DNA from: Tritrichomonas musculus
Lineage: Eukaryota > Parabasalia > Tritrichomonadida > Tritrichomonadidae
Length of the DNA: 31,230 nt
Direction: 5' to 3'
NCBI GenBank assembly: GCA_039105265.1
Contig: JAPFFF010000208.1
Coordinates: forward strand, 1 to 31,230
In this document: in pieces, positions 15,920 to 25,362 of the stretch
Numbering within the stretch: position 1 is the first letter of the stretch
Layout: every line of letters starts with the position of its first letter
Notes under the pieces: model-generated
What the model saw: only the letters and a program-made list of their open reading frames with translations
Told to the model about the DNA's origin: nothing
Database searches by the model: none
Position numbers and translations under genes: made by a program

Positions 15920-16023
15920 TTTTTTCATTTTTACTTTTTATTTTGTTTTTTTATTTTAAAATGTCTGAAATAAATCAAAATAAATCAAATATAACAGTTG
16001 ATTTAAAATATGATTCACAAGAG

Positions 16024-16095
16024 TTTCTTGTGGTGTAATGGCAAGCACGTTGGCCTTTGAAGCCGAAGATTGAGGTTCGATTCCTCACTAGAAAA
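16024..16095 (+). tRNA. trnQ-UUG: tRNA-Gln(UUG) copy 95
   Basis: Body as copy 1; next start +169. Confidence 0.93.
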
Positions 16096-16192
16096 TTTTT
16101 TACTTTTTATTTTGTTTTTTTATTTTAAAATGTCTGAAATAAATCAATATAAATCAAATATAACAGTTGATTTTAGATATGATTTACAAGAG

Positions 16193-16264
16193 TTTCTTGT
16201 GGTGTAATGGCAAGCACGTTGGCCTTTGAAGCCGAAGATTGAGGTTCGATTCCTCACTAGAAAA
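16193..16264 (+). tRNA. trnQ-UUG: tRNA-Gln(UUG) copy 96
   Basis: Body as copy 1; leader T at -8; next start +166. Confidence 0.93.
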
Positions 16265-16358
16265 TTTTTTACTTTTTATTTCTTATTTCAAGAAAATGTC
16301 TGGAATAAATCAAAATAAATCAAATATAACAGTTGATTTTAGATATGATTCACAAGAG

Positions 16359-16430
16359 TTTCTTGTGGTGTAATGGCAAGCACGTTGGCCTTTGAAGCCG
16401 AAGATTGAGGTTCGATTCCTCACTAGAAAA
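16359..16430 (+). tRNA. trnQ-UUG: tRNA-Gln(UUG) copy 97
   Basis: Body as copy 1; next start +166. Confidence 0.93.
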
Positions 16431-16524
16431 TTTTTTACTTTTCATTTTGTTTTTTTAGAAAATGTCTGAAATAAATCAAAATAAATCAAATATAACAGTT
16501 GATTTTAGATATGATTCACAAGAG

Positions 16525-16596
16525 TTTCTTGTGGTGTAATGGCAAGCACGTTGGCCTTTGAAGCCGAAGATTGAGGTTCGATTCCTCACTAGAAAA
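16525..16596 (+). tRNA. trnQ-UUG: tRNA-Gln(UUG) copy 98
   Basis: Body as copy 1; next start +176. Confidence 0.93.
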
Positions 16597-16700
16597 TTTT
16601 TTCATTTTTACTTTTTATTTTGTTTTTTTATTTTCAAATGTCTGGAATAAATCAAAATAAATCAAATATAACAGTTGATTTTAAATATGATTCACAAGAG

Positions 16701-16772
16701 TTTCTTGTGGTGTAATGGCAAGCACGTTGGCCTTTGAAGCCGAAGATTGAGGTTCGATTCTTCACTAGAAAA
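16701..16772 (+). tRNA. trnQ-UUG: tRNA-Gln(UUG) copy 99, C62>T
   Basis: C62>T variant as copy 4; next start +167. Confidence 0.9.
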
Positions 16773-16867
16773 TTTTTTCATTTTTACTTTTTATTTTTTT
16801 TAAAATGTCTGGAATAAATCAAAATAAATCAAATATAACAGTTGATTTTAAATATGATTCACAAGAG

Positions 16868-16939
16868 TTTCTTGTGGTGTAATGGCAAGCACGTTGGCCT
16901 TTGAAGCCGAAGATTGAGGTTCGATTCCTCACTAGAAAA
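16868..16939 (+). tRNA. trnQ-UUG: tRNA-Gln(UUG) copy 100
   Basis: Body as copy 1; next start +173. Confidence 0.93.
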
Positions 16940-17040
16940 TTTTTTCATTTTTACTTTTTATTTTGTTTTTTTAGAAAATGTCTGAAATAAATCAAAATAA
17001 ATCAAATATAACAGTTGATTTTAAATATGATTCACAAGAG

Positions 17041-17112
17041 TTTCTTGTGGTGTAATGGCAAGCACGTTGGCCTTTGAAGCCGAAGATTGAGGTTCGATTC
17101 CTCACTAGAAAA
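17041..17112 (+). tRNA. trnQ-UUG: tRNA-Gln(UUG) copy 101
   Basis: Body as copy 1; next start +165. Confidence 0.93.
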
Positions 17113-17205
17113 TTTTTTACTTTTTATTTTGTTTTTTTTAAAATGTCTGAAATAAATCAAAATAAATCAAATATAACAGTTGATTTTAGATATGATTCAC
17201 AAGAG

Positions 17206-17277
17206 TTTCTTGTGGTGTAATGGCAAGCACGTTGGCCTTTGAAGCCGAAGATTGAGGTTCGATTCCTCACTAGAAAA
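17206..17277 (+). tRNA. trnQ-UUG: tRNA-Gln(UUG) copy 102
   Basis: Body as copy 1; next start +166. Confidence 0.93.
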
Positions 17278-17371
17278 TTTTTTACTTTTCATTTTGTTTT
17301 TTTAGAAAATGTCTGAAATAAATCAAAATAAATCAAATATAACAGTTGATTTTAGATATGATTCACAAGAG

Positions 17372-17443
17372 TTTCTTGTGGTGTAATGGCAAGCACGTTG
17401 GCCTTTGAAGCCGAAGATTGAGGTTCGATTCCTCACTAGAAAA
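17372..17443 (+). tRNA. trnQ-UUG: tRNA-Gln(UUG) copy 103
   Basis: Body as copy 1; next start +172. Confidence 0.93.
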
Positions 17444-17543
17444 TTTTTTCATTTTTACTTTTTATTTTGTTTTTTTTAAAATGTCTGGAATAAATCAAAA
17501 TAAATCAAATATAACAGTTGATTTTAGATATGATTCACAAGAG

Positions 17544-17615
17544 TTTCTTGTGGTGTAATGGCAAGCACGTTGGCCTTTGAAGCCGAAGATTGAGGTTCGA
17601 TTCCTCACTAGAAAA
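17544..17615 (+). tRNA. trnQ-UUG: tRNA-Gln(UUG) copy 104
   Basis: Body as copy 1; next start +166. Confidence 0.93.
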
Positions 17616-17709
17616 TTTTTTACTTTTTATTTTGTTTTTTTAGAAAATGTCTGAAATAAATCAATATAAATCAAATATAACAGTTGATTTTAAATATGAT
17701 TCACAAGAG

Positions 17710-17781
17710 TTTCTTGTGGTGTAATGGCAAGCACGTTGGCCTTTGAAGCCGAAGATTGAGGTTCGATTCCTCACTAGAAAA
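17710..17781 (+). tRNA. trnQ-UUG: tRNA-Gln(UUG) copy 105
   Basis: Body as copy 1; next start +166. Confidence 0.93.
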
Positions 17782-17841
17782 TTTTTTACTTTTTCATTTT
17801 TTTTTTAAAAAAAAGTCTGAAATAAATCAAACGAAATCAAA

Positions 17842-17847
17842 TACAAC
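17842..17847 (+). promoter_or_regulatory. Altered TATA-like element before copy 106 (TACAAC)
   Basis: Block A paralogue of the flank before copy 22. Confidence 0.6.
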
Positions 17848-17875
17848 AGTTGATTTAAAATATGATTCACAAGAG

Positions 17876-17947
17876 TTTCTTGTGGTGTAATGGCAAGCAC
17901 GTTGGCCTTTGAAGCCGAAGATTGAGGTTCGATTCCTCACTAGAAAA
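17876..17947 (+). tRNA. trnQ-UUG: tRNA-Gln(UUG) copy 106
   Basis: Body as copy 1; TACAAC upstream; next start +173. Confidence 0.93.
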
Positions 17948-18048
17948 TTTTTTCATTTTTACTTTTTATTTTGTTTTTTTAGAAAATGTCTGAAATAAAT
18001 CAAAATAAATCAAATATAACAGTTGATTTTAGATATGATTTACAAGAG

Positions 18049-18120
18049 TTTCTTGTGGTGTAATGGCAAGCACGTTGGCCTTTGAAGCCGAAGATTGAGG
18101 TTCGATTCCTCACTAGAAAA
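18049..18120 (+). tRNA. trnQ-UUG: tRNA-Gln(UUG) copy 107
   Basis: Body as copy 1; leader T at -8; next start +166. Confidence 0.93.
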
Positions 18121-18214
18121 TTTTTTACTTTTTATTTCTTATTTCAAGAAAATGTCTGGAATAAATCAAAATAAATCAAATATAACAGTTGATTTTAGAT
18201 ATGATTCACAAGAG

Positions 18215-18286
18215 TTTCTTGTGGTGTAATGGCAAGCACGTTGGCCTTTGAAGCCGAAGATTGAGGTTCGATTCCTCACTAGAAAA
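18215..18286 (+). tRNA. trnQ-UUG: tRNA-Gln(UUG) copy 108
   Basis: Body as copy 1; next start +176. Confidence 0.93.
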
Positions 18287-18390
18287 TTTTTTCATTTTTA
18301 CTTTTTATTTTGTTTTTTTATTTTCAAATGTCTGGAATAAATCAAAATAAATCAAATATAACAGTTGATTTTAGATATGATTCACAAGAG

Positions 18391-18462
18391 TTTCTTGTGG
18401 TGTAATGGCAAGCACGTTGGCCTTTGAAGCCGAAGATTGAGGTTCGATTCCTCACTAGAAAA
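18391..18462 (+). tRNA. trnQ-UUG: tRNA-Gln(UUG) copy 109
   Basis: Body as copy 1; next start +164. Confidence 0.93.
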
Positions 18463-18554
18463 TTTTTTACTTTTCATTTTTTTTTTTTAAAATGTCTGGA
18501 ATAAATCAAAATAAATCAAATATAACAGTTGATTTTAGATATGATTCACAAGAG

Positions 18555-18626
18555 TTTCTTGTGGTGTAATGGCAAGCACGTTGGCCTTTGAAGCCGAAGA
18601 TTGAGGTTCGATTCCTCACTAGAAAA
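18555..18626 (+). tRNA. trnQ-UUG: tRNA-Gln(UUG) copy 110
   Basis: Body as copy 1; next start +176. Confidence 0.93.
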
Positions 18627-18730
18627 TTTTTTCATTTTTACTTTTTATTTTGTTTTTTTATTTTAAAATGTCTGGAATAAATCAAAATAAATCAAATATA
18701 ACAGTTGATTTTAGATATGATTCACAAGAG

Positions 18731-18802
18731 TTTCTTGTGGTGTAATGGCAAGCACGTTGGCCTTTGAAGCCGAAGATTGAGGTTCGATTCCTCACTAGAA
18801 AA
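18731..18802 (+). tRNA. trnQ-UUG: tRNA-Gln(UUG) copy 111
   Basis: Body as copy 1; next start +166. Confidence 0.93.
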
Positions 18803-18896
18803 TTTTTTACTTTTTATTTCTTATTTCAAGAAAATGTCTGGAATAAATCAATATAAATCAAATATAACAGTTGATTTTAGATATGATTCACAAGAG

Positions 18897-18968
18897 TTTC
18901 TTGTGGTGTAATGGCAAGCACGTTGGCCTTTGAAGCCGAAGATTGAGGTTCGATTCCTCACTAGAAAA
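18897..18968 (+). tRNA. trnQ-UUG: tRNA-Gln(UUG) copy 112
   Basis: Body as copy 1; next start +166. Confidence 0.93.
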
Positions 18969-19062
18969 TTTTTTACTTTTTATTTTGTTTTTTTAGAAAA
19001 TGTCTGAAATAAATCAATATAAATCAAATATAACAGTTGATTTTAAATATGATTCACAAGAG

Positions 19063-19134
19063 TTTCTTGTGGTGTAATGGCAAGCACGTTGGCCTTTGAA
19101 GCCGAAGATTGAGGTTCGATTCCTCACTAGAAAA
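19063..19134 (+). tRNA. trnQ-UUG: tRNA-Gln(UUG) copy 113
   Basis: Body as copy 1; next start +167. Confidence 0.93.
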
Positions 19135-19229
19135 TTTTTTCATTTTTACTTTTTATTTTTTTTAAAATGTCTGGAATAAATCAAAATAAATCAAATATAA
19201 CAGTTGATTTTAGATATGATTCACAAGAG

Positions 19230-19301
19230 TTTCTTGTGGTGTAATGGCAAGCACGTTGGCCTTTGAAGCCGAAGATTGAGGTTCGATTCCTCACTAGAAA
19301 A
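19230..19301 (+). tRNA. trnQ-UUG: tRNA-Gln(UUG) copy 114
   Basis: Body as copy 1; next start +166. Confidence 0.93.
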
Positions 19302-19395
19302 TTTTTTACTTTTTATTTTGTTTTTTTAGAAAATGTCTGAAATAAATCAATATAAATCAAATATAACAGTTGATTTTAAATATGATTCACAAGAG

Positions 19396-19467
19396 TTTCT
19401 TGTGGTGTAATGGCAAGCACGTTGGCCTTTGAAGCCGAAGATTGAGGTTCGATTCCTCACTAGAAAA
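19396..19467 (+). tRNA. trnQ-UUG: tRNA-Gln(UUG) copy 115
   Basis: Body as copy 1; next start +176. Confidence 0.93.
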
Positions 19468-19473
19468 TTTTTT

Positions 19474-19487
19474 ACTTTTTACTTTTT
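19474..19487 (+). repeat. Doubled ACTTTTT heptamer in spacer after copy 115
   Basis: Same arrangement as after copy 88. Confidence 0.7.
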
Positions 19488-19571
19488 ATTTTGTTTTTTT
19501 ATTTTAAAATGTCTGAAATAAATCAAAATAAATCAAATATAACAGTTGATTTTAAATATGATTCACAAGAG

Positions 19572-19643
19572 TTTCTTGTGGTGTAATGGCAAGCACGTTG
19601 GCCTTTGAAGCCGAAGATTGAGGTTCGATTCCTCACTAGAAAA
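19572..19643 (+). tRNA. trnQ-UUG: tRNA-Gln(UUG) copy 116
   Basis: Body as copy 1; next start +167. Confidence 0.93.
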
Positions 19644-19738
19644 TTTTTTCATTTTTACTTTTTATTTTTTTTAAAATGTCTGGAATAAATCAAAATAAAT
19701 CAAATATAACAGTTGATTTTAAATATGATTCACAAGAG

Positions 19739-19810
19739 TTTCTTGTGGTGTAATGGCAAGCACGTTGGCCTTTGAAGCCGAAGATTGAGGTTCGATTCTT
19801 CACTAGAAAA
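19739..19810 (+). tRNA. trnQ-UUG: tRNA-Gln(UUG) copy 117, C62>T
   Basis: C62>T variant as copy 4; next start +173. Confidence 0.9.
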
Positions 19811-19911
19811 TTTTTTCATTTTTACTTTTTATTTTGTTTTTTTAGAAAATGTCTGAAATAAATCAAAATAAATCAAATATAACAGTTGATTTTAAATATG
19901 ATTCACAAGAG

Positions 19912-19983
19912 TTTCTTGTGGTGTAATGGCAAGCACGTTGGCCTTTGAAGCCGAAGATTGAGGTTCGATTCCTCACTAGAAAA
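19912..19983 (+). tRNA. trnQ-UUG: tRNA-Gln(UUG) copy 118
   Basis: Body as copy 1; next start +166. Confidence 0.93.
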
Positions 19984-20077
19984 TTTTTTACTTTTTATTT
20001 TGTTTTTTTAGAAAATGTCTGAAATAAATCAATATAAATCAAATATAACAGTTGATTTTAAATATGATTCACAAGAG

Positions 20078-20149
20078 TTTCTTGTGGTGTAATGGCAAGC
20101 ACGTTGGCCTTTGAAGCCGAAGATTGAGGTTCGATTCCTCACTAGAAAA
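20078..20149 (+). tRNA. trnQ-UUG: tRNA-Gln(UUG) copy 119
   Basis: Body as copy 1; next start +173. Confidence 0.93.
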
Positions 20150-20250
20150 TTTTTTCATTTTTACTTTTTATTTTGTTTTTTTAGAAAATGTCTGAAATAA
20201 ATCAAAATAAATCAAATATAACAGTTGATTTTAAATATGATTCACAAGAG

Positions 20251-20322
20251 TTTCTTGTGGTGTAATGGCAAGCACGTTGGCCTTTGAAGCCGAAGATTGA
20301 GGTTCGATTCCTCACTAGAAAA
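20251..20322 (+). tRNA. trnQ-UUG: tRNA-Gln(UUG) copy 120
   Basis: Body as copy 1; next start +172. Confidence 0.93.
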
Positions 20323-20422
20323 TTTTTTCATTTTTACTTTTTATTTTGTTTTTTTTAAAATGTCTGAAATAAATCAAAATAAATCAAATATAACAGTTGA
20401 TTTTAGATATGATTTACAAGAG

Positions 20423-20494
20423 TTTCTTGTGGTGTAATGGCAAGCACGTTGGCCTTTGAAGCCGAAGATTGAGGTTCGATTCCTCACTAGAAAA
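20423..20494 (+). tRNA. trnQ-UUG: tRNA-Gln(UUG) copy 121
   Basis: Body as copy 1; leader T at -8; next start +173. Confidence 0.93.
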
Positions 20495-20595
20495 TTTTTT
20501 CATTTTTACTTTTTATTTTGTTTTTTTAGAAAATGTCTGAAATAAATCAAAATAAATCAAATATAACAGTTGATTTTAAATATGATTCACAAGAG

Positions 20596-20667
20596 TTTCT
20601 TGTGGTGTAATGGCAAGCACGTTGGCCTTTGAAGCCGAAGATTGAGGTTCGATTCCTCACTAGAAAA
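20596..20667 (+). tRNA. trnQ-UUG: tRNA-Gln(UUG) copy 122
   Basis: Body as copy 1; next start +165. Confidence 0.93.
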
Positions 20668-20760
20668 TTTTTTACTTTTTATTTTGTTTTTTTTAAAATG
20701 TCTGAAATAAATCAAAATAAATCAAATATAACAGTTGATTTTAGATATGATTTACAAGAG

Positions 20761-20832
20761 TTTCTTGTGGTGTAATGGCAAGCACGTTGGCCTTTGAAGC
20801 CGAAGATTGAGGTTCGATTCCTCACTAGAAAA
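20761..20832 (+). tRNA. trnQ-UUG: tRNA-Gln(UUG) copy 123
   Basis: Body as copy 1; leader T at -8; next start +176. Confidence 0.93.
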
Positions 20833-20936
20833 TTTTTTCATTTTTACTTTTTATTTTGTTTTTTTATTTTCAAATGTCTGGAATAAATCAAAATAAATCA
20901 AATATAACAGTTGATTTTAGATATGATTCACAAGAG

Positions 20937-21008
20937 TTTCTTGTGGTGTAATGGCAAGCACGTTGGCCTTTGAAGCCGAAGATTGAGGTTCGATTCCTCA
21001 CTAGAAAA
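20937..21008 (+). tRNA. trnQ-UUG: tRNA-Gln(UUG) copy 124
   Basis: Body as copy 1; next start +166. Confidence 0.93.
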
Positions 21009-21102
21009 TTTTTTACTTTTTATTTTGTTTTTTTAGAAAATGTCTGAAATAAATCAATATAAATCAAATATAACAGTTGATTTTAAATATGATTCACAAG
21101 AG

Positions 21103-21174
21103 TTTCTTGTGGTGTAATGGCAAGCACGTTGGCCTTTGAAGCCGAAGATTGAGGTTCGATTCCTCACTAGAAAA
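21103..21174 (+). tRNA. trnQ-UUG: tRNA-Gln(UUG) copy 125
   Basis: Body as copy 1; next start +176. Confidence 0.93.
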
Positions 21175-21278
21175 TTTTTTCATTTTTACTTTTTATTTTG
21201 TTTTTTTATTTTAAAATGTCTGAAATAAATCAAAATAAATCAAATATAACAGTTGATTTTAAATATGATTCACAAGAG

Positions 21279-21350
21279 TTTCTTGTGGTGTAATGGCAAG
21301 CACGTTGGCCTTTGAAGCCGAAGATTGAGGTTCGATTCCTCACTAGAAAA
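21279..21350 (+). tRNA. trnQ-UUG: tRNA-Gln(UUG) copy 126
   Basis: Body as copy 1; next start +176. Confidence 0.93.
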
Positions 21351-21454
21351 TTTTTTCATTTTTACTTTTTATTTTGTTTTTTTATTTTAAAATGTCTGGA
21401 ATAAATCAAAATAAATCAAATATAACAGTTGATTTTAGATATGATTCACAAGAG

Positions 21455-21526
21455 TTTCTTGTGGTGTAATGGCAAGCACGTTGGCCTTTGAAGCCGAAGA
21501 TTGAGGTTCGATTCCTCACTAGAAAA
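21455..21526 (+). tRNA. trnQ-UUG: tRNA-Gln(UUG) copy 127
   Basis: Body as copy 1; next start +164. Confidence 0.93.
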
Positions 21527-21618
21527 TTTTTTACTTTTCATTTTTTTTTTTTAAAATGTCTGGAATAAATCAAAATAAATCAAATATAACAGTTGATTTT
21601 AGATATGATTCACAAGAG

Positions 21619-21690
21619 TTTCTTGTGGTGTAATGGCAAGCACGTTGGCCTTTGAAGCCGAAGATTGAGGTTCGATTCCTCACTAGAAAA
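21619..21690 (+). tRNA. trnQ-UUG: tRNA-Gln(UUG) copy 128
   Basis: Body as copy 1; next start +166. Confidence 0.93.
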
Positions 21691-21784
21691 TTTTTTACTT
21701 TTTATTTTGTTTTTTTAGAAAATGTCTGAAATAAATCAATATAAATCAAATATAACAGTTGATTTTAAATATGATTCACAAGAG

Positions 21785-21856
21785 TTTCTTGTGGTGTAAT
21801 GGCAAGCACGTTGGCCTTTGAAGCCGAAGATTGAGGTTCGATTCCTCACTAGAAAA
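21785..21856 (+). tRNA. trnQ-UUG: tRNA-Gln(UUG) copy 129
   Basis: Body as copy 1; next start +176. Confidence 0.93.
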
Positions 21857-21960
21857 TTTTTTCATTTTTACTTTTTATTTTGTTTTTTTATTTTAAAATG
21901 TCTGGAATAAATCAAAATAAATCAAATATAACAGTTGATTTTAGATATGATTCACAAGAG

Positions 21961-22032
21961 TTTCTTGTGGTGTAATGGCAAGCACGTTGGCCTTTGAAGC
22001 CGAAGATTGAGGTTCGATTCCTCACTAGAAAA
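21961..22032 (+). tRNA. trnQ-UUG: tRNA-Gln(UUG) copy 130
   Basis: Body as copy 1; next start +176. Confidence 0.93.
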
Positions 22033-22136
22033 TTTTTTCATTTTTACTTTTTATTTTGTTTTTTTATTTTCAAATGTCTGGAATAAATCAAAATAAATCA
22101 AATATAACAGTTGATTTTAAATATGATTCACAAGAG

Positions 22137-22208
22137 TTTCTTGTGGTGTAATGGCAAGCACGTTGGCCTTTGAAGCCGAAGATTGAGGTTCGATTCCTCA
22201 CTAGAAAA
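22137..22208 (+). tRNA. trnQ-UUG: tRNA-Gln(UUG) copy 131
   Basis: Body as copy 1; next start +169. Confidence 0.93.
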
Positions 22209-22305
22209 TTTTTTACTTTTTATTTTGTTTTTTTATTTTAAAATGTCTGGAATAAATCAAAATAAATCAAATATAACAGTTGATTTTAGATATGATTCAC
22301 AAGAG

Positions 22306-22377
22306 TTTCTTGTGGTGTAATGGCAAGCACGTTGGCCTTTGAAGCCGAAGATTGAGGTTCGATTCCTCACTAGAAAA
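22306..22377 (+). tRNA. trnQ-UUG: tRNA-Gln(UUG) copy 132
   Basis: Body as copy 1; next start +176. Confidence 0.93.
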
Positions 22378-22481
22378 TTTTTTCATTTTTACTTTTTATT
22401 TTGTTTTTTTATTTTAAAATGTCTGAAATAAATCAAAATAAATCAAATATAACAGTTGATTTTAAATATGATTCACAAGAG

Positions 22482-22553
22482 TTTCTTGTGGTGTAATGGC
22501 AAGCACGTTGGCCTTTGAAGCCGAAGATTGAGGTTCGATTCCTCACTAGAAAA
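22482..22553 (+). tRNA. trnQ-UUG: tRNA-Gln(UUG) copy 133
   Basis: Body as copy 1; next start +176. Confidence 0.93.
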
Positions 22554-22657
22554 TTTTTTCATTTTTACTTTTTATTTTGTTTTTTTATTTTAAAATGTCT
22601 GGAATAAATCAAAATAAATCAAATATAACAGTTGATTTTAGATATGATTCACAAGAG

Positions 22658-22729
22658 TTTCTTGTGGTGTAATGGCAAGCACGTTGGCCTTTGAAGCCGA
22701 AGATTGAGGTTCGATTCCTCACTAGAAAA
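22658..22729 (+). tRNA. trnQ-UUG: tRNA-Gln(UUG) copy 134
   Basis: Body as copy 1; next start +165. Confidence 0.93.
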
Positions 22730-22822
22730 TTTTTTACTTTTTATTTTGTTTTTTTTAAAATGTCTGGAATAAATCAAAATAAATCAAATATAACAGTTGA
22801 TTTTAGATATGATTCACAAGAG

Positions 22823-22894
22823 TTTCTTGTGGTGTAATGGCAAGCACGTTGGCCTTTGAAGCCGAAGATTGAGGTTCGATTCCTCACTAGAAAA
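22823..22894 (+). tRNA. trnQ-UUG: tRNA-Gln(UUG) copy 135
   Basis: Body as copy 1; next start +166. Confidence 0.93.
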
Positions 22895-22988
22895 TTTTTT
22901 ACTTTTTATTTTGTTTTTTTAGAAAATGTCTGAAATAAATCAATATAAATCAAATATAACAGTTGATTTTAAATATGATTCACAAGAG

Positions 22989-23060
22989 TTTCTTGTGGTG
23001 TAATGGCAAGCACGTTGGCCTTTGAAGCCGAAGATTGAGGTTCGATTCCTCACTAGAAAA
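22989..23060 (+). tRNA. trnQ-UUG: tRNA-Gln(UUG) copy 136
   Basis: Body as copy 1; next start +176. Confidence 0.93.
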
Positions 23061-23164
23061 TTTTTTCATTTTTACTTTTTATTTTGTTTTTTTATTTTAA
23101 AATGTCTGGAATAAATCAAAATAAATCAAATATAACAGTTGATTTTAAATATGATTCACAAGAG

Positions 23165-23236
23165 TTTCTTGTGGTGTAATGGCAAGCACGTTGGCCTTTG
23201 AAGCCGAAGATTGAGGTTCGATTCCTCACTAGAAAA
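23165..23236 (+). tRNA. trnQ-UUG: tRNA-Gln(UUG) copy 137
   Basis: Body as copy 1; next start +176. Confidence 0.93.
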
Positions 23237-23340
23237 TTTTTTCATTTTTACTTTTTATTTTGTTTTTTTATTTTAAAATGTCTGGAATAAATCAAAATAA
23301 ATCAAATATAACAGTTGATTTTAAATATGATTCACAAGAG

Positions 23341-23412
23341 TTTCTTGTGGTGTAATGGCAAGCACGTTGGCCTTTGAAGCCGAAGATTGAGGTTCGATTC
23401 CTCACTAGAAAA
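23341..23412 (+). tRNA. trnQ-UUG: tRNA-Gln(UUG) copy 138
   Basis: Body as copy 1; next start +166. Confidence 0.93.
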
Positions 23413-23506
23413 TTTTTTACTTTTTATTTCTTATTTCAAGAAAATGTCTGGAATAAATCAATATAAATCAAATATAACAGTTGATTTTAAATATGATTCA
23501 CAAGAG

Positions 23507-23578
23507 TTTCTTGTGGTGTAATGGCAAGCACGTTGGCCTTTGAAGCCGAAGATTGAGGTTCGATTCTTCACTAGAAAA
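23507..23578 (+). tRNA. trnQ-UUG: tRNA-Gln(UUG) copy 139, C62>T
   Basis: C62>T variant as copy 4, behind a TTTCTTATTTC-type spacer not seen with the other variants; next start +173. Confidence 0.9.
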
Positions 23579-23679
23579 TTTTTTCATTTTTACTTTTTAT
23601 TTTGTTTTTTTAGAAAATGTCTGAAATAAATCAAAATAAATCAAATATAACAGTTGATTTTAAATATGATTCACAAGAG

Positions 23680-23751
23680 TTTCTTGTGGTGTAATGGCAA
23701 GCACGTTGGCCTTTGAAGCCGAAGATTGAGGTTCGATTCCTCACTAGAAAA
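23680..23751 (+). tRNA. trnQ-UUG: tRNA-Gln(UUG) copy 140
   Basis: Body as copy 1; next start +173. Confidence 0.93.
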
Positions 23752-23852
23752 TTTTTTCATTTTTACTTTTTATTTTGTTTTTTTAGAAAATGTCTGAAAT
23801 AAATCAAAATAAATCAAATATAACAGTTGATTTTAAATATGATTCACAAGAG

Positions 23853-23924
23853 TTTCTTGTGGTGTAATGGCAAGCACGTTGGCCTTTGAAGCCGAAGATT
23901 GAGGTTCGATTCCTCACTAGAAAA
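23853..23924 (+). tRNA. trnQ-UUG: tRNA-Gln(UUG) copy 141
   Basis: Body as copy 1; next start +165. Confidence 0.93.
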
Positions 23925-24017
23925 TTTTTTACTTTTTATTTTGTTTTTTTTAAAATGTCTGAAATAAATCAAAATAAATCAAATATAACAGTTGATTTTA
24001 GATATGATTTACAAGAG

Positions 24018-24089
24018 TTTCTTGTGGTGTAATGGCAAGCACGTTGGCCTTTGAAGCCGAAGATTGAGGTTCGATTCCTCACTAGAAAA
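24018..24089 (+). tRNA. trnQ-UUG: tRNA-Gln(UUG) copy 142
   Basis: Body as copy 1; leader T at -8; next start +176. Confidence 0.93.
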
Positions 24090-24193
24090 TTTTTTCATTT
24101 TTACTTTTTATTTTGTTTTTTTATTTTAAAATGTCTGGAATAAATCAAAATAAATCAAATATAACAGTTGATTTTAGATATGATTCACAAGAG

Positions 24194-24265
24194 TTTCTTG
24201 TGGTGTAATGGCAAGCACGTTGGCCTTTGAAGCCGAAGATTGAGGTTCGATTCCTCACTAGAAAA
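24194..24265 (+). tRNA. trnQ-UUG: tRNA-Gln(UUG) copy 143
   Basis: Body as copy 1; next start +167. Confidence 0.93.
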
Positions 24266-24360
24266 TTTTTTCATTTTTACTTTTTATTTTTTTTAAAATG
24301 TCTGGAATAAATCAAAATAAATCAAATATAACAGTTGATTTTAAATATGATTCACAAGAG

Positions 24361-24432
24361 TTTCTTGTGGTGTAATGGCAAGCACGTTGGCCTTTGAAGC
24401 CGAAGATTGAGGTTCGATTCCTCACTAGAAAA
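24361..24432 (+). tRNA. trnQ-UUG: tRNA-Gln(UUG) copy 144
   Basis: Body as copy 1; next start +166. Confidence 0.93.
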
Positions 24433-24526
24433 TTTTTTACTTTTTATTTTGTTTTTTTAGAAAATGTCTGAAATAAATCAATATAAATCAAATATAACAG
24501 TTGATTTTAAATATGATTCACAAGAG

Positions 24527-24598
24527 TTTCTTGTGGTGTAATGGCAAGCACGTTGGCCTTTGAAGCCGAAGATTGAGGTTCGATTCCTCACTAGAAAA
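24527..24598 (+). tRNA. trnQ-UUG: tRNA-Gln(UUG) copy 145
   Basis: Body as copy 1; next start +165. Confidence 0.93.
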
Positions 24599-24691
24599 TT
24601 TTTTACTTTTTATTTTGTTTTTTTTAAAATGTCTGGAATAAATCAAAATAAATCAAATATAACAGTTGATTTTAGATATGATTCACAAGAG

Positions 24692-24763
24692 TTTCTTGTG
24701 GTGTAATGGCAAGCACGTTGGCCTTTGAAGCCGAAGATTGAGGTTCGATTCCTCACTAGAAAA
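24692..24763 (+). tRNA. trnQ-UUG: tRNA-Gln(UUG) copy 146
   Basis: Body as copy 1; next start +167. Confidence 0.93.
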
Positions 24764-24858
24764 TTTTTTCATTTTTACTTTTTATTTTTTTTAAAATGTC
24801 TGGAATAAATCAAAATAAATCAAATATAACAGTTGATTTTAAATATGATTCACAAGAG

Positions 24859-24930
24859 TTTCTTGTGGTGTAATGGCAAGCACGTTGGCCTTTGAAGCCG
24901 AAGATTGAGGTTCGATTCCTCACTAGAAAA
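24859..24930 (+). tRNA. trnQ-UUG: tRNA-Gln(UUG) copy 147
   Basis: Body as copy 1; next start +166. Confidence 0.93.
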
Positions 24931-25024
24931 TTTTTTACTTTTTATTTTGTTTTTTTAGAAAATGTCTGAAATAAATCAATATAAATCAAATATAACAGTT
25001 GATTTTAAATATGATTCACAAGAG

Positions 25025-25096
25025 TTTCTTGTGGTGTAATGGCAAGCACGTTGGCCTTTGAAGCCGAAGATTGAGGTTCGATTCCTCACTAGAAAA
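25025..25096 (+). tRNA. trnQ-UUG: tRNA-Gln(UUG) copy 148
   Basis: Body as copy 1; next start +169. Confidence 0.93.
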
Positions 25097-25193
25097 TTTT
25101 TTACTTTTTATTTTGTTTTTTTATTTTAAAATGTCTGAAATAAATCAAAATAAATCAAATATAACAGTTGATTTAAAATATGATTCACAAGAG

Positions 25194-25265
25194 TTTCTTG
25201 TGGTGTAATGGCAAGCACGTTGGCCTTTGAAGCCGAAGATTGAGGTTCGATTCCTCACTAGAAAA
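25194..25265 (+). tRNA. trnQ-UUG: tRNA-Gln(UUG) copy 149
   Basis: Body as copy 1; next start +169. Confidence 0.93.
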
Positions 25266-25362
25266 TTTTTTACTTTTTATTTTGTTTTTTTATTTTAAAA
25301 TGTCTGAAATAAATCAATATAAATCAAATATAACAGTTGATTTTAGATATGATTTACAAGAG

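Larger units (their letters stand above)
13594..15957 (+). repeat. Block C, first arm (copies 81-94)
   Basis: Matches 27684-30047 at offset 14090, with one difference seen: A at 15500 against G at 29590 in the 5' flank of copies 92 and 175. It shares the C62>T gene (90, 173) and the doubled ACTTTTT spacer (before 89, 172). Confidence 0.85.
15841..19307 (+). repeat. Block A, second arm (copies 94-114)
   Basis: Partner of 1592-5058. The base just before it differs (C at 15840, T at 1591), and the right edge falls exactly after the T6 terminator of copy 114. Confidence 0.85.
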
